DNA of 64,000 nucleotides from an uncultured Eubacterium sp. GTDB taxonomy: Bacteria; Bacillota; Clostridia; Lachnospirales; Lachnospiraceae. The notes beneath the pieces are model-generated. The model was not told where the DNA came from. It ran no database searches and saw nothing but the letters and a program-made list of their open reading frames with translations. Positions 42,344 to 49,924 of this stretch are shown here, piece by piece. The translations under genes and the position numbers were made by a program. Each line of letters opens with the position of its first letter. Position 1 is the stretch's first letter. The stretch is from positions 1 through 64,000 of the forward strand of contig CAMUML010000005.1 in NCBI GenBank assembly GCA_947089855.1. The letters run 5' to 3'.

Positions 42344-42359
42344 GCTGTTATCTCCTTTA

Positions 42360-42614
42360 CTACTCTACCATTTTTTCGTCCATGCCAAAACGCCCGGCAA
42401 GCGTATCCGGCTGTAACGCAGATATAATAGCCATATTATTGATTGTATAAATCACGCTCCTTGTCCGGCGCCCTTGTGTGGCATCAATTAAGCGGTTTTC
42501 TTCTTTTGCACGCTGGATCAGCCGTTTTGCCGGTGCAGAATCTGGGGTCACAATGCATAAGACTTTATCTGTATTGACGACATTGCCAAATCCAATATTC
42601 ATTAATTTTGACAC
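42360..42614 (-). CDS. remA: Extracellular matrix/biofilm regulator RemA (DUF370)
   Basis: 84 residues from a GTG at 42614, chosen because AAGGGGG lies 6 nt upstream and because the protein then begins VSKLMNIGFGNVVN, matching the length and start of Bacillus RemA. A longer frame to 42692 would overlap yicC. Conserved blocks: SAPAKRLIQRAKEENRLIDATQGRRTRSVI, including the DATxGRRTR loop that contacts DNA. RemA is a DNA-binding activator of matrix genes in B. subtilis; the target genes here are unknown. Confidence 0.92.
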   Translation of the reverse strand: MSKLMNIGFGNVVNTDKVLCIVTPDSAPAKRLIQRAKEENRLIDATQGRRTRSVIYTINNMAIISALQPDTLAGRFGMDEKMVE

Positions 42615-42654
42615 TAAAATCCCCCTTACCATCCGGATCTTTGCGCATGGCAGC

Positions 42655-43533
42655 CTACTCAATATTTTGGATCTGTTCCCGGACCTTTTCAATCGCTGTT
42701 TTCAGTTCAATCCCGGCATCGGACACAGCCAGGTCATTGGCTTTGGATAAAATCGTATTTGCCTCCCGGTTCATCTCCTGTGCAATAAAATCCAGCTTCC
42801 TTCCTATGCTCCCGCCCTCGGACAATTCCTTTTTGACCGCTTCAATATGGCTGCGCAGGCGCACAGTTTCTTCATCCACACAGATCTTATCTGCATAAAT
42901 CGTAACTTCCGCCGCAATGCGGCTTTCATCTACTTGTTTGTCCTCTAGCAGCTCTTTTACTTTTACTTTTAATTTTTCGCGGTATTGCGCAATGATCTGC
43001 GGCGCGCGTTCTTCAATAAAATGCACATTTGTAAGCATCTCATCCAGCTTGCTGCTTAAATCCTGTTTTAAGTTCTCGCCTTCCCTTATCCGGGACTCTA
43101 CAAACTGGCCGGCTGCACCCGTTACGGCTTCTTCCAGGGCTGCTTTTAATTCCGTTTCATCGGCATCCTGTTCTTCCATTGTAAATACATCTGGAAACCT
43201 GGCCAGGGTACTGACGCTGACATCGTCTACAAGGCGGTATGTCTTAGCCATCCTTCGCAGATACTTTAAATATTCCCCAGCAAGCGCTTCATGATACTGC
43301 AAGGCGGAATTGGATTCTGAAAAATCTTCATATGTCACAAAGACATCCACTTTGCCCCTTTGAATGTACTGTTTTAACATGGTACGGATTGCGCTTTCGA
43401 AATTGCTGAGTTTTTTTGGTATTTTAATATTAATATCAAGATACCTATGATTTACAGCTTTCATTTCAACTGTGATTTTCATATTGTCCCTGACAGCTTC
43501 GTGCCTGCCAAAGCCAGTCATGCTTTTAATCAT
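42655..43533 (-). CDS. YicC family endoribonuclease
   Basis: 292 residues. Begins IKSMTGFGRHEAVRDNMKITVEMKAVNHRYLDINIKIPKKLSNFE, the YicC_N domain, and ends with the DUF1732 domain SEGGSIGRKLDFIAQEMNREANTILSKANDLAVSDAGIELKTAIEKVREQIQNIE. E. coli YicC and relatives are RNases that affect sRNA turnover. First gene of the yicC-remA-rpoZ group, behind a 17-nt spaced promoter. Confidence 0.94.
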   Translation of the reverse strand: MIKSMTGFGRHEAVRDNMKITVEMKAVNHRYLDINIKIPKKLSNFESAIRTMLKQYIQRGKVDVFVTYEDFSESNSALQYHEALAGEYLKYLRRMAKTYRLVDDVSVSTLARFPDVFTMEEQDADETELKAALEEAVTGAAGQFVESRIREGENLKQDLSSKLDEMLTNVHFIEERAPQIIAQYREKLKVKVKELLEDKQVDESRIAAEVTIYADKICVDEETVRLRSHIEAVKKELSEGGSIGRKLDFIAQEMNREANTILSKANDLAVSDAGIELKTAIEKVREQIQNIE

Positions 43534-43644
43534 AATAAATTCTTCCTCCAGCCGGGCCTTGAGAGGGTTCCATTGGTTTAACCGGCATTGATGGCAGTGG
43601 TTCGCAATTGTTACTTTTATAGTACTTTGTGCATAGATATATTT

Positions 43645-43673
43645 ATTATAGACATTTGGAGGCTATTAGTCAA
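43645..43673 (-). promoter_or_regulatory. Sigma-A promoter for yicC-remA-rpoZ
   Basis: Minus strand: TTGACT (43673-43668), 17-nt spacer, TATAAT (43650-43645). It gives a leader of about 105 nt before the yicC ATG at 43533. Confidence 0.8.
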
Positions 43674-43712
43674 TTTGTTTCTTGGAAAAATTTAGGAATT
43701 AGGAAAATACTT

Positions 43713-43848
43713 GTAACAGTTCAGGTAGGTCTGCGCATTTACTGCGCTGAACGTATGAAAATGTAGTGGCTGCAGGTATCCAGCCCATCGCGAAGCGATT
43801 TTCAATGGCTGGATACGTAACAGTTCAATGGGTTATCTGAACTGTTAC
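43713..43848 (+). mobile_element. 136-bp MITE with GTAACAGTTCAG termini
   Basis: Terminal inverted repeats GTAACAGTTCAG / CTGAACTGTTAC (12 bp) and a perfect 8-bp target duplication AAATACTT on both sides. Inside are GTATCCAGCC with GGCTGGATAC (a stem with CGCGAAGCG loop) and an internal copy of the terminus GTAACAGTTCA near 43817. A subterminal CTGCGCATTTACTGCGC palindrome echoes the ATGCGCATAAACTGCGCAT of the 144-bp MITE. No coding capacity. Confidence 0.88.
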
Positions 43849-44124
43849 AAATACTTATTGATGGTTGCGGAGGGGACGCCGCAGGAGGGGGTATCACACA
43901 AATCAGGCTGTGATAAAGCATAACAAAAAAGCCGTCCATTGCATTATCGATGGGCCAAAGGATATGTTTTCAACCTGTTTCTATAATGCTATGTTACGGC
44001 GTTTTATATATTTTGTTATTAATCTTCAATTCCTGGTATTTATAAGCCACGTGGATTTATTAGCCCGGCATACCCATACATAGCCTCGCCCTGCTGCTGC
44101 TATTTTTGTTGCTATTTACGGCCC
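43849..44124. other. Non-coding spacer
   Basis: Between the MITE at 43713 and the palindromic element at 44125. A frame of 72 codons at 43865 lacks an RBS and resembles nothing known, so no gene is called. Together with the flanking elements this accounts for the 43534-44262 gap. Confidence 0.5.
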
Positions 44125-44258
44125 AATATCATTTATTTAAGAAATCCCTCACACAACCTGGCCCAGAAAATGCCTAACCAGGAACGCTGTTAATTGTGGC
44201 CTCCCGGACGCCGGATGGGGGGGGGCCGGGAGGCCACAATGTTTAAGTAAATGACATT
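44125..44258 (+). repeat. Palindromic element, family C, complete copy
   Basis: 134 bp, bounded by AATATCATTTATTTAAG (left) and TTTAAGTAAATGACATT (right), imperfect inverted repeats of 17 bp. The core carries AACCAGGAACGCTG and a hairpin GGCCTCCCGG / CCGGGAGGCC with a G-rich loop. About 90 nt are nearly identical to the truncated copy at 8734-8835. It touches the stop codon of the AraC-GyrI gene and may act as its terminator. Confidence 0.75.
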
Positions 44259-44262
44259 TAAC

Positions 44263-45105
44263 CTATTTTTTCACTACAGGTATCCATACTTCGTATTTTG
44301 CATTTTGCGGGTCAGGGTTTAAATAAACCTCGACATCGGGGGCATTTCCGTACTCATACCCTGAAGACGGCAGCCATTCCGTTACGATCCGCCGTTCCAA
44401 TTCCTGGATAGACTGATTGGCCCCTTCCCCAGAAAATATTGCCCAAGTAGCTGCCGGTACTATATATTCATCCAGTTCCTGTTTTTCTTGGGAAGTAGAT
44501 ACTGCGATATAATACCTCCATTGTTCCGTGCTATTACAGCTGCTGACGCCAAGCACCCCCATAGGTGGCGTGTCCATCATACGGATTAGCCTCTGCAATG
44601 TTCCATCCGCAGATATTTCCTGCCATTTCGGTGGAATAACTTCAAAATTTTTTTCAATGTCTTTATACAGCGGTACAGATACACCTACAATACGAAAAGC
44701 CTCTTTTGTTTCAATCCGGTAATTCATTTCTTCCACTCCTTTGACTATGATTTTAAATAAAATAGGCGGAAAGGATTTTACGGATACGCCGCCATTTTTT
44801 ACAGCAGACGGTGCTATCCCATGAACAGACTGGAACGCCCGGTTAAATGAAGTAGGCGAACTATATCCATATTTACCTGCAACATCAATGATTTTCATGT
44901 TACCCTGTAAATCTACAGCAGCAAGCGACATTTTTCTCCTACGGATATATTCAGACAACGGAATCCCAGCCATATAGCTAAACATCCTCTGAAAATGATA
45001 GGAAGAACAACCGGCAATCTTACCAAGCTGTTCATAACTAACCTCTCCCGTTAAATGTCCTTCTATATAACTTATCGCATCATTTAACCTTTCCATCCAT
45101 TCCAT
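44263..45105 (-). CDS. AraC family regulator with GyrI-like effector domain
   Basis: 280 residues. The N-terminal AraC DNA-binding region (about 5-105) has YEQLGKIAGCSSYHFQRMFSYMAGIPLSEYIRRRKMS and VAGKYGYSSPTSFNRAFQSVHG; the C-terminal GyrI-like small-molecule domain (about 120-280) has FRIVGVSVPLY and a final VEVYLNPDPQNAKYEVWIPV. This DNA-binding-first order fits multidrug-sensing regulators such as Rob or SoxS-GyrI fusions. Monocistronic, with its own 17-nt spaced promoter upstream and a palindromic repeat at its end. The ligand is unknown. Confidence 0.9.
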   Translation of the reverse strand: MEWMERLNDAISYIEGHLTGEVSYEQLGKIAGCSSYHFQRMFSYMAGIPLSEYIRRRKMSLAAVDLQGNMKIIDVAGKYGYSSPTSFNRAFQSVHGIAPSAVKNGGVSVKSFPPILFKIIVKGVEEMNYRIETKEAFRIVGVSVPLYKDIEKNFEVIPPKWQEISADGTLQRLIRMMDTPPMGVLGVSSCNSTEQWRYYIAVSTSQEKQELDEYIVPAATWAIFSGEGANQSIQELERRIVTEWLPSSGYEYGNAPDVEVYLNPDPQNAKYEVWIPVVKK

Positions 45106-45135
45106 AACAAATATCCTCCTAACAGATCCTAGTAT

Positions 45136-45164
45136 ATACTACAGTTCCACCTATTTCCTCTCAA
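45136..45164 (-). promoter_or_regulatory. Putative promoter for the AraC-GyrI gene
   Basis: Minus strand: TTGAGA (45164-45159), 17-nt spacer, TAGTAT (45141-45136), 31 nt before the start at 45105. Confidence 0.5.
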
Positions 45165-45349
45165 TCTTTGCACAAAAAAGAGAGCTTGCATTATTAACGC
45201 TTTCATCACAGGGCATATCCTAACTTTGCTGTTTAAGGAAAAAAAGCTGCCCATACAAGTAGGTAAAAGCAAAAAAAACCTATAGTAATTGCCAGCCTAC
45301 AGCTTTGCCACAGTGTTCATTGCGATACACATACAGCCTGAGAAAAACA

Positions 45350-45404
45350 GCCGGAGGAGGGGGCGGCGTGCTCACCTCCTCCCCACCCCCCCCCCAAAAA
45401 AAAA
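45350..45404. other. Homopolymer and G/C-rich hairpin after rqcH
   Basis: Directly after the rqcH stop (minus strand) lie nine T then ten G (45404-45386), followed by GGGGAGGAGG that can pair with CCTCCTCC 20 nt on. A terminator role is possible, though the T-run precedes rather than follows the stem. The 45106-45404 gap holds no other feature than the AraC-GyrI promoter. Confidence 0.5.
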
Positions 45405-47141
45405 CTATTCGCTCACCAATTCTATCCCCGAAATATCCGGATGGATAGCCATCGAATAGTTCGTATAATACACAACAAACCCCGGCGCCGACCCATTTGG
45501 TTTTTTCACATTTTTACGTTGCAGGTAATCGACCTCCAGTTTTTCTGCATCCCGCCCCTGCGAATAATAGCCTGCAAGCATTGCCGCCTCTTCAAAGGTA
45601 CGGTCTGGCAGCTCTTCCCCGTTTGTTTTCACAACGACATGGGAACCTGGCATCTTTTTTGCATGGAACCACCAGTCCCCGCCATTAGCGAATTTAAACG
45701 TCAATTCTTCGTTTTGGTAGTTGTTTTTTCCTATATAAATGTCAAATCCATCCGAAGAACGGTAGTGGAACGGCCTGCTTTTGGCTTTTTGTTTCCGGTC
45801 CTTCCCTTTGCGGCGGATATAGCCGTATTCTGCCAGCTCTTCTTTAATCTGGATAAAATCGTCTTCATTGACTGCAATATCCAACGAGGCAGCAATTGAG
45901 CCGAGGTGTTCTATTTCTGCTTTGGTTTCTACGGTTAGCCCTGTTAACGCTTCGTTGGTGCGTTTCAGTTTGTTGTATTTTTCAAAATATTTTTTTGCAT
46001 TCTCCATTGGGGAAAGCTGGGGATCCAATGGGATGGCGGTCATTTCATTTGTATAATAGTTCAGCGCTTCCAGCGTTTTGGCGCCTTCTGGCAGGTTGTA
46101 GCCGTATGTGGTGATCAATTCGCCGTACACTTTGTATTTTTCCCGTTTTTGTGTATCTTGCAGCTGCTTTAACTGCAGCTGGTATTTTTTGTGGCTGCGG
46201 TCCAACGCTGTAGAAACGATTTTGCGCAGGTCTGCGGATTTTTGCCGGATACGCGTATACGTATCACGTGCGGCAAAAAAATGTTCCAAAATATTGGAAA
46301 TAGACGGGCTGGTTTCACATGCAAGGTGGGCGTATTGGTTCAGCCGGATGGAAGAAAACTCAAACGGCTTTTGGTTTTCCAGCACGATGTTTGGCTCAAA
46401 CACCCCTTCTTTTATATCCTGCATAGCTAAAAAAAACTGGTTGCATAAATGCTGTTTTTCATCGCTGTTTAAGCTGGCTGTTGGCGCGTCCGCATCGATG
46501 CCTGCACGGTAGCAGATTTCATTTGCCGCACATGGGCTGATGCCAGTAAATGCTGTGTAGACGGCTTTTGCCACCTTAGCGGGCTTTGCCAATACGTTTG
46601 TATAAAACTGTTCCGGCTGTGCGTTAAGCGGGTTTAATTTCCCTTGTGTCGGGATAAAATATGGCCGGCCTGGCAGCACTTCCCGCACGGAGCTGACCTG
46701 GGCCGGGACGTGTTTGATGCTGTCGATGATCATTTTGTTTTCATCCATAAAGATGATATTGCTGTGTTTGCCCATAACCTCTATTGTAAGCGTTTTGAGC
46801 CTGACATCTCCTAGGTCGTCTAGGTGCTCGACTTCAAAATGTATGATACGCTCCATATCTGGCTGCCATATTTTTATAATACGCCCGTTCGAAATATGCT
46901 TGCGCAGCAGCATGCAAAAATTTGGAGCCGTCAGCGGGCTGGGTTTATTGGTACTAGCCAGGTATACGAGCGGCAGGGAAGCACTGGCAGACAAAAAGAG
47001 CCGCTTTTGGCCGTCCTGCCCTTTTAACGTTAACAGCAGCGCATCTTTTTCTGGCTGGGCAATTTTAGAAATACGCGCGTTAAGCACGGTCTGGTTTAGC
47101 TCATAAACCAAGTTTGCAATTACAATTCCATCAAAAGCCAT
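45405..47141 (-). CDS. rqcH: Rqc2/NFACT family ribosome quality control protein RqcH
   Basis: 578 residues, the NFACT family once called fibronectin-binding protein (FbpA/PavA). NFACT-N (FDGIVIANLVYELNQTVLNARISKIAQPEKDALLLTLKG), a helical middle coiled coil (about 300-420) and the NFACT-R domain with HYRSSDGFDIYIGKNNYQNEELTFKFANGGDWWFHAKKMPGSHVVVK (DWWFHAK and GSHVV motifs). RqcH binds stalled 50S subunits with peptidyl-tRNA and adds alanine tails. Complete length. Confidence 0.95.
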   Translation of the reverse strand: MAFDGIVIANLVYELNQTVLNARISKIAQPEKDALLLTLKGQDGQKRLFLSASASLPLVYLASTNKPSPLTAPNFCMLLRKHISNGRIIKIWQPDMERIIHFEVEHLDDLGDVRLKTLTIEVMGKHSNIIFMDENKMIIDSIKHVPAQVSSVREVLPGRPYFIPTQGKLNPLNAQPEQFYTNVLAKPAKVAKAVYTAFTGISPCAANEICYRAGIDADAPTASLNSDEKQHLCNQFFLAMQDIKEGVFEPNIVLENQKPFEFSSIRLNQYAHLACETSPSISNILEHFFAARDTYTRIRQKSADLRKIVSTALDRSHKKYQLQLKQLQDTQKREKYKVYGELITTYGYNLPEGAKTLEALNYYTNEMTAIPLDPQLSPMENAKKYFEKYNKLKRTNEALTGLTVETKAEIEHLGSIAASLDIAVNEDDFIQIKEELAEYGYIRRKGKDRKQKAKSRPFHYRSSDGFDIYIGKNNYQNEELTFKFANGGDWWFHAKKMPGSHVVVKTNGEELPDRTFEEAAMLAGYYSQGRDAEKLEVDYLQRKNVKKPNGSAPGFVVYYTNYSMAIHPDISGIELVSE

Positions 47142-47317
47142 AATTGTTCGGCCCTCCTATTTCTGTTTTTCATTTTTCTGTTTTTATAGTACTGTTATCC
47201 GCGTAGCTATTATTTTTATTTTTTTCTGTGTTCCATTGTTTGTGTGTTTGCTGTGTTTTTCCGTATGGCTGCTATACTTCCTGATACAGTGTACCGCAAA
47301 TCTGGTTGCCGGGCAAG

Positions 47318-47434
47318 TAAGGAACTGTGCAAAAATAACTTATGCCAGTTAAAAATATGCGCCTGATTTTTGACTGGCACGCTCGAAGTAAAATCCTGTG
47401 CAACTTGCATAAGTTATTTTTGCACAGTTCCTTA
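47318..47434. repeat. 117-bp element with 28-bp perfect terminal inverted repeats
   Basis: Arms 47318-47345 and 47407-47434 are exact reverse complements over 28 bp (beginning TAAGGAACTGTGCA). The centre includes GCCAGT / ACTGGC arms. It lies between rqcH and the SASP gene. Shares AGGAACTGTGCA with the hairpin at 5965 and AGGAACTG with 18394. No flanking duplication is evident. It fills the centre of the 394-nt gap 47142-47536; nothing coding was seen there. Confidence 0.85.
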
Positions 47435-47473
47435 GAATGCAGATATTTCCAGTCTAAAAATCCTGCTGGCGGG

Positions 47474-47480
47474 CATAATA
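47474..47480 (+). promoter_or_regulatory. Candidate sigma-G/F -10 before the SASP gene
   Basis: CATAATA agrees with the forespore sigma-G -10 (CATAMTA), 57 nt upstream of the SASP start. No convincing -35 was found; support comes mostly from the nature of the gene. Confidence 0.4.
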
Positions 47481-47536
47481 GCTATGTAAACAAAAGCTGT
47501 TTACAACCACCACTCAAGATAAAGGAGGAAATCACT

Positions 47537-47743
47537 ATGAGTAATCATTCTAATCAGAGCGCAGTACCAGAGGCAAAGGGAGCATTGAACCGTTTTAAAT
47601 TCGAGGTAGCCGACGAACTTGGCGTACCGTTAAAAGAAGGCTATAATGGCGACTTGACTTCCCGCCAGAACGGTTCCGTGGGTGGTTATATGGTGAAAAA
47701 AATGATTGAAGCCCAGGAGAAACAAATGGCCGACAGAAGGTAA
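47537..47743 (+). CDS. Small acid-soluble spore protein, alpha/beta type
   Basis: 68 residues from the ATG at 47537, directly after AAAGGAGG; the frame open upstream to 47342 is not translated because it passes through the palindromic element. The alpha/beta SASP signatures KFEVADELGVPLKEGYNGDLTSRQNGSVGGYMVKKMIE are present, including the GPR protease cleavage region (FEVADELG). SASPs coat DNA in the spore and are cut at germination. Direct evidence that the organism forms endospores. Confidence 0.96.
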   Translation: MSNHSNQSAVPEAKGALNRFKFEVADELGVPLKEGYNGDLTSRQNGSVGGYMVKKMIEAQEKQMADRR

Positions 47744-47757
47744 TACGGCCGGCAGAT

Positions 47758-47817
47758 AAAAAAGGCTGATGCATTGGGTGGGCCACCCGCTGCACCAGCC
47801 TTTTTCCACGTGGAAAA
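47758..47817. terminator. Bidirectional terminator between SASP gene and recG
   Basis: AAAGGCTG (47761-47768) with CAGCCTTTTT (47796-47805), interrupted stem with inner GGGTGG/CCACCC and TGCA blocks; A-run on the left and T-run on the right serve both strands. It is followed by the perfect palindrome TTTTCCACGTGGAAAA (47802-47817), a further small hairpin. Confidence 0.8.
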
Positions 47818-47825
47818 TAACGGTT

Positions 47826-49910
47826 TTATAAATTCAGCCGCTCCATCCTGCTTTCTAAATACTGCATAGCCATTTTACGCAGCCCTTCATGGGCTGGCTG
47901 CTCCAGCTTTGGGTCTACATCCAATATCCGCTGTACTTCTTCGGATGCCTGCTGCATAATACGGGCATCCTGGTAAATATCTGCAAGCTGGAATGCCATA
48001 TCCCCACTCTGCCTGATGCCGAAGAAATCGCCTGGGCCGCGTAGCTTTAAGTCTTCTGCAGCGATCAGGAATCCGTCGTTTGTTTTATTTAGGATTTCCA
48101 GCCGTTTTGCGCTGCCTGCTGTATCGGAGGTATTGACCATAATACAATAGGACTGTGCATCGCCGCGCCCTACCCGCCCACGCAGCTGGTGGAGCTGTGC
48201 CAGGCCAAAACGCTGTGCATCTTCGATCATCATTACGGTCGCATTTGGGTCATTTACCCCTACCTCTACAACGGTGGTAGATACCAGCACTTGGATTTCA
48301 CCTGCTGCAAACGATTCCATAATCTTATTTTTCATATCCGGACGCATCTTTCCGTGCAGGAATTCCACTGCGACACCGTCTGGCAGAGCTTTTTTGACCA
48401 CTTCGCTGTAGTCAATCACATTTTCCCCTTCTGAATGTTCACTGGCCTCTACCAATGGGCAGATCACATATGCCTGGTGCCCGGCCTGCACTTCTTTGCG
48501 GATAAAATCGTAAGCCTTTGGCCGCCACCCCTTCCCAACTACACAGTTTTTGACTGGAAGCCGTTTTGCAGGGGCTTCGTCAATAACGGAAATATCCAAA
48601 TCCCCATATAGGATGATCGCAAGCGTCCTCGGTATTGGTGTGGCGCTCATTACAAGGATATGTGGGCAATGGCCTTTTAAGGAAAATGCTTCCCGCTGGC
48701 GGACGCCGAACCGGTGCTGTTCATCTGTAACCACAAGCGCAAGGCTGTCATAGACGGCCTTTTCCTGGAACAACGCATGGGTCCCGACCACCATTGCATC
48801 GGAAAACAGCTGCATCCGCTCATAAGCCCGCCGTTTCTGCTTTGCTGTCATAGAACCGGTCAGCAGGACAAGGTGGGCTTTTATGCCAAACAGGCTGCAA
48901 TACTGTGTAAATGTTTCATAATGCTGTGCTGCCAATACTTCCGTAGGGGCCATAATGGCGGACTGGTACCCGTTTTGGGAAACAAGGTACATTGCCAAAA
49001 ATGCAAGGATTGTTTTGCCGGAACCTACATCCCCCTGGATAAGCCGCTGCATAATATAGGGGCCGCATAGGTCTTTTTGGATTTCCTGCAGTACCCGGCG
49101 CTGTGCCCCGGTCAGCTGGTAGGGGAGCTTGTCCAACAGCGGCTGCAAAAGCCCGCTGCTGCCGGATGCCCCATCCGGTACCACATACTGGTTTTCAATT
49201 TTTTGCACCTGCTCTTTTTGCAGGCGCATGGATAAAATAAACAAAAAAAATTCATCAAAGACCAGCCGCCTGCGCGCCTTAGCCAAAGCGTCAAAATCTT
49301 GCGGGAAATGGATTTGCCTTACCGCATAGTTATATTCAGCAAGGCTGCAGGCTTCCCTTGTTTCCGCTGGCAGGCAGTCGGGCAAAAGCAGGCCCTTTTC
49401 CAAAACCTGGCGCAGCGTTTTTTTATACAAGTTGTTCGTAAGCCCGGCAGTCAGGCCATAAATAGGCTGCATGGATCCAGATACCGCTTGGTACTGTGGT
49501 TCAGTATAGATCACAGGCTGTTCCATCGAAGGTTGGCCGCTTTTATCCTGTACCATCCCATATAAGATAAATGTCTGGCCTTTCTTTAAAGTATTTTTTA
49601 CATAAGGCATACGGAACCACAAAAACTCTATTTGTGCGTCCATATGCCTGCCGTAGCAGATCGTAACAGGCATTGACCGTGTATACTTGACCATCGCCGG
49701 TTCTTCTACGCGAAGCACGACCGCCTGGCGTTGCCCAATGGATATGTTGCTGGCCTCAACCGGTTCTGGAAACTTTGTATATTCCCTTGGAAAACGAAGG
49801 AGTATATCACCAATGGTGTATACTCCAATTTTTTGAAACAGCTGTTCCGTTTTCGCCCCGACACCTTTCACACTGCTGACTGGTGCCTGCATGCTTATCG
49901 TAACGTCCAT
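47826..49910 (-). CDS. recG: ATP-dependent DNA helicase RecG
   Basis: 694 residues. Wedge domain (about 1-250), then helicase domains with Walker A LIQGDVGSGKTILAFLAMY (near 293), Walker B as VVTDEQHRFGVRQREAFS (DEQH near 395), SATPIPRTLA, and the closing motif QLHQLRGRVGRGDAQSYC. RecG reverses stalled forks and branch-migrates Holliday junctions. It is downstream of fakA with a 14-nt gap, in the conserved yloU-fakA-recG order. Confidence 0.97.
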   Translation of the reverse strand: MDVTISMQAPVSSVKGVGAKTEQLFQKIGVYTIGDILLRFPREYTKFPEPVEASNISIGQRQAVVLRVEEPAMVKYTRSMPVTICYGRHMDAQIEFLWFRMPYVKNTLKKGQTFILYGMVQDKSGQPSMEQPVIYTEPQYQAVSGSMQPIYGLTAGLTNNLYKKTLRQVLEKGLLLPDCLPAETREACSLAEYNYAVRQIHFPQDFDALAKARRRLVFDEFFLFILSMRLQKEQVQKIENQYVVPDGASGSSGLLQPLLDKLPYQLTGAQRRVLQEIQKDLCGPYIMQRLIQGDVGSGKTILAFLAMYLVSQNGYQSAIMAPTEVLAAQHYETFTQYCSLFGIKAHLVLLTGSMTAKQKRRAYERMQLFSDAMVVGTHALFQEKAVYDSLALVVTDEQHRFGVRQREAFSLKGHCPHILVMSATPIPRTLAIILYGDLDISVIDEAPAKRLPVKNCVVGKGWRPKAYDFIRKEVQAGHQAYVICPLVEASEHSEGENVIDYSEVVKKALPDGVAVEFLHGKMRPDMKNKIMESFAAGEIQVLVSTTVVEVGVNDPNATVMMIEDAQRFGLAQLHQLRGRVGRGDAQSYCIMVNTSDTAGSAKRLEILNKTNDGFLIAAEDLKLRGPGDFFGIRQSGDMAFQLADIYQDARIMQQASEEVQRILDVDPKLEQPAHEGLRKMAMQYLESRMERLNL

Positions 49911-49924
49911 GAAATCCTCCGGAA

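Noticed and set aside
43865-44083. 72-codon frame after the 136-bp MITE
   Set aside because: No ribosome binding site, odd Arg-rich start, no recognisable family; lies among repeats.
47342-47536. 65-residue extension of the SASP gene
   Set aside because: It runs through a 117-bp inverted-repeat element; SASP proteins start at the RBS-linked ATG at 47537.
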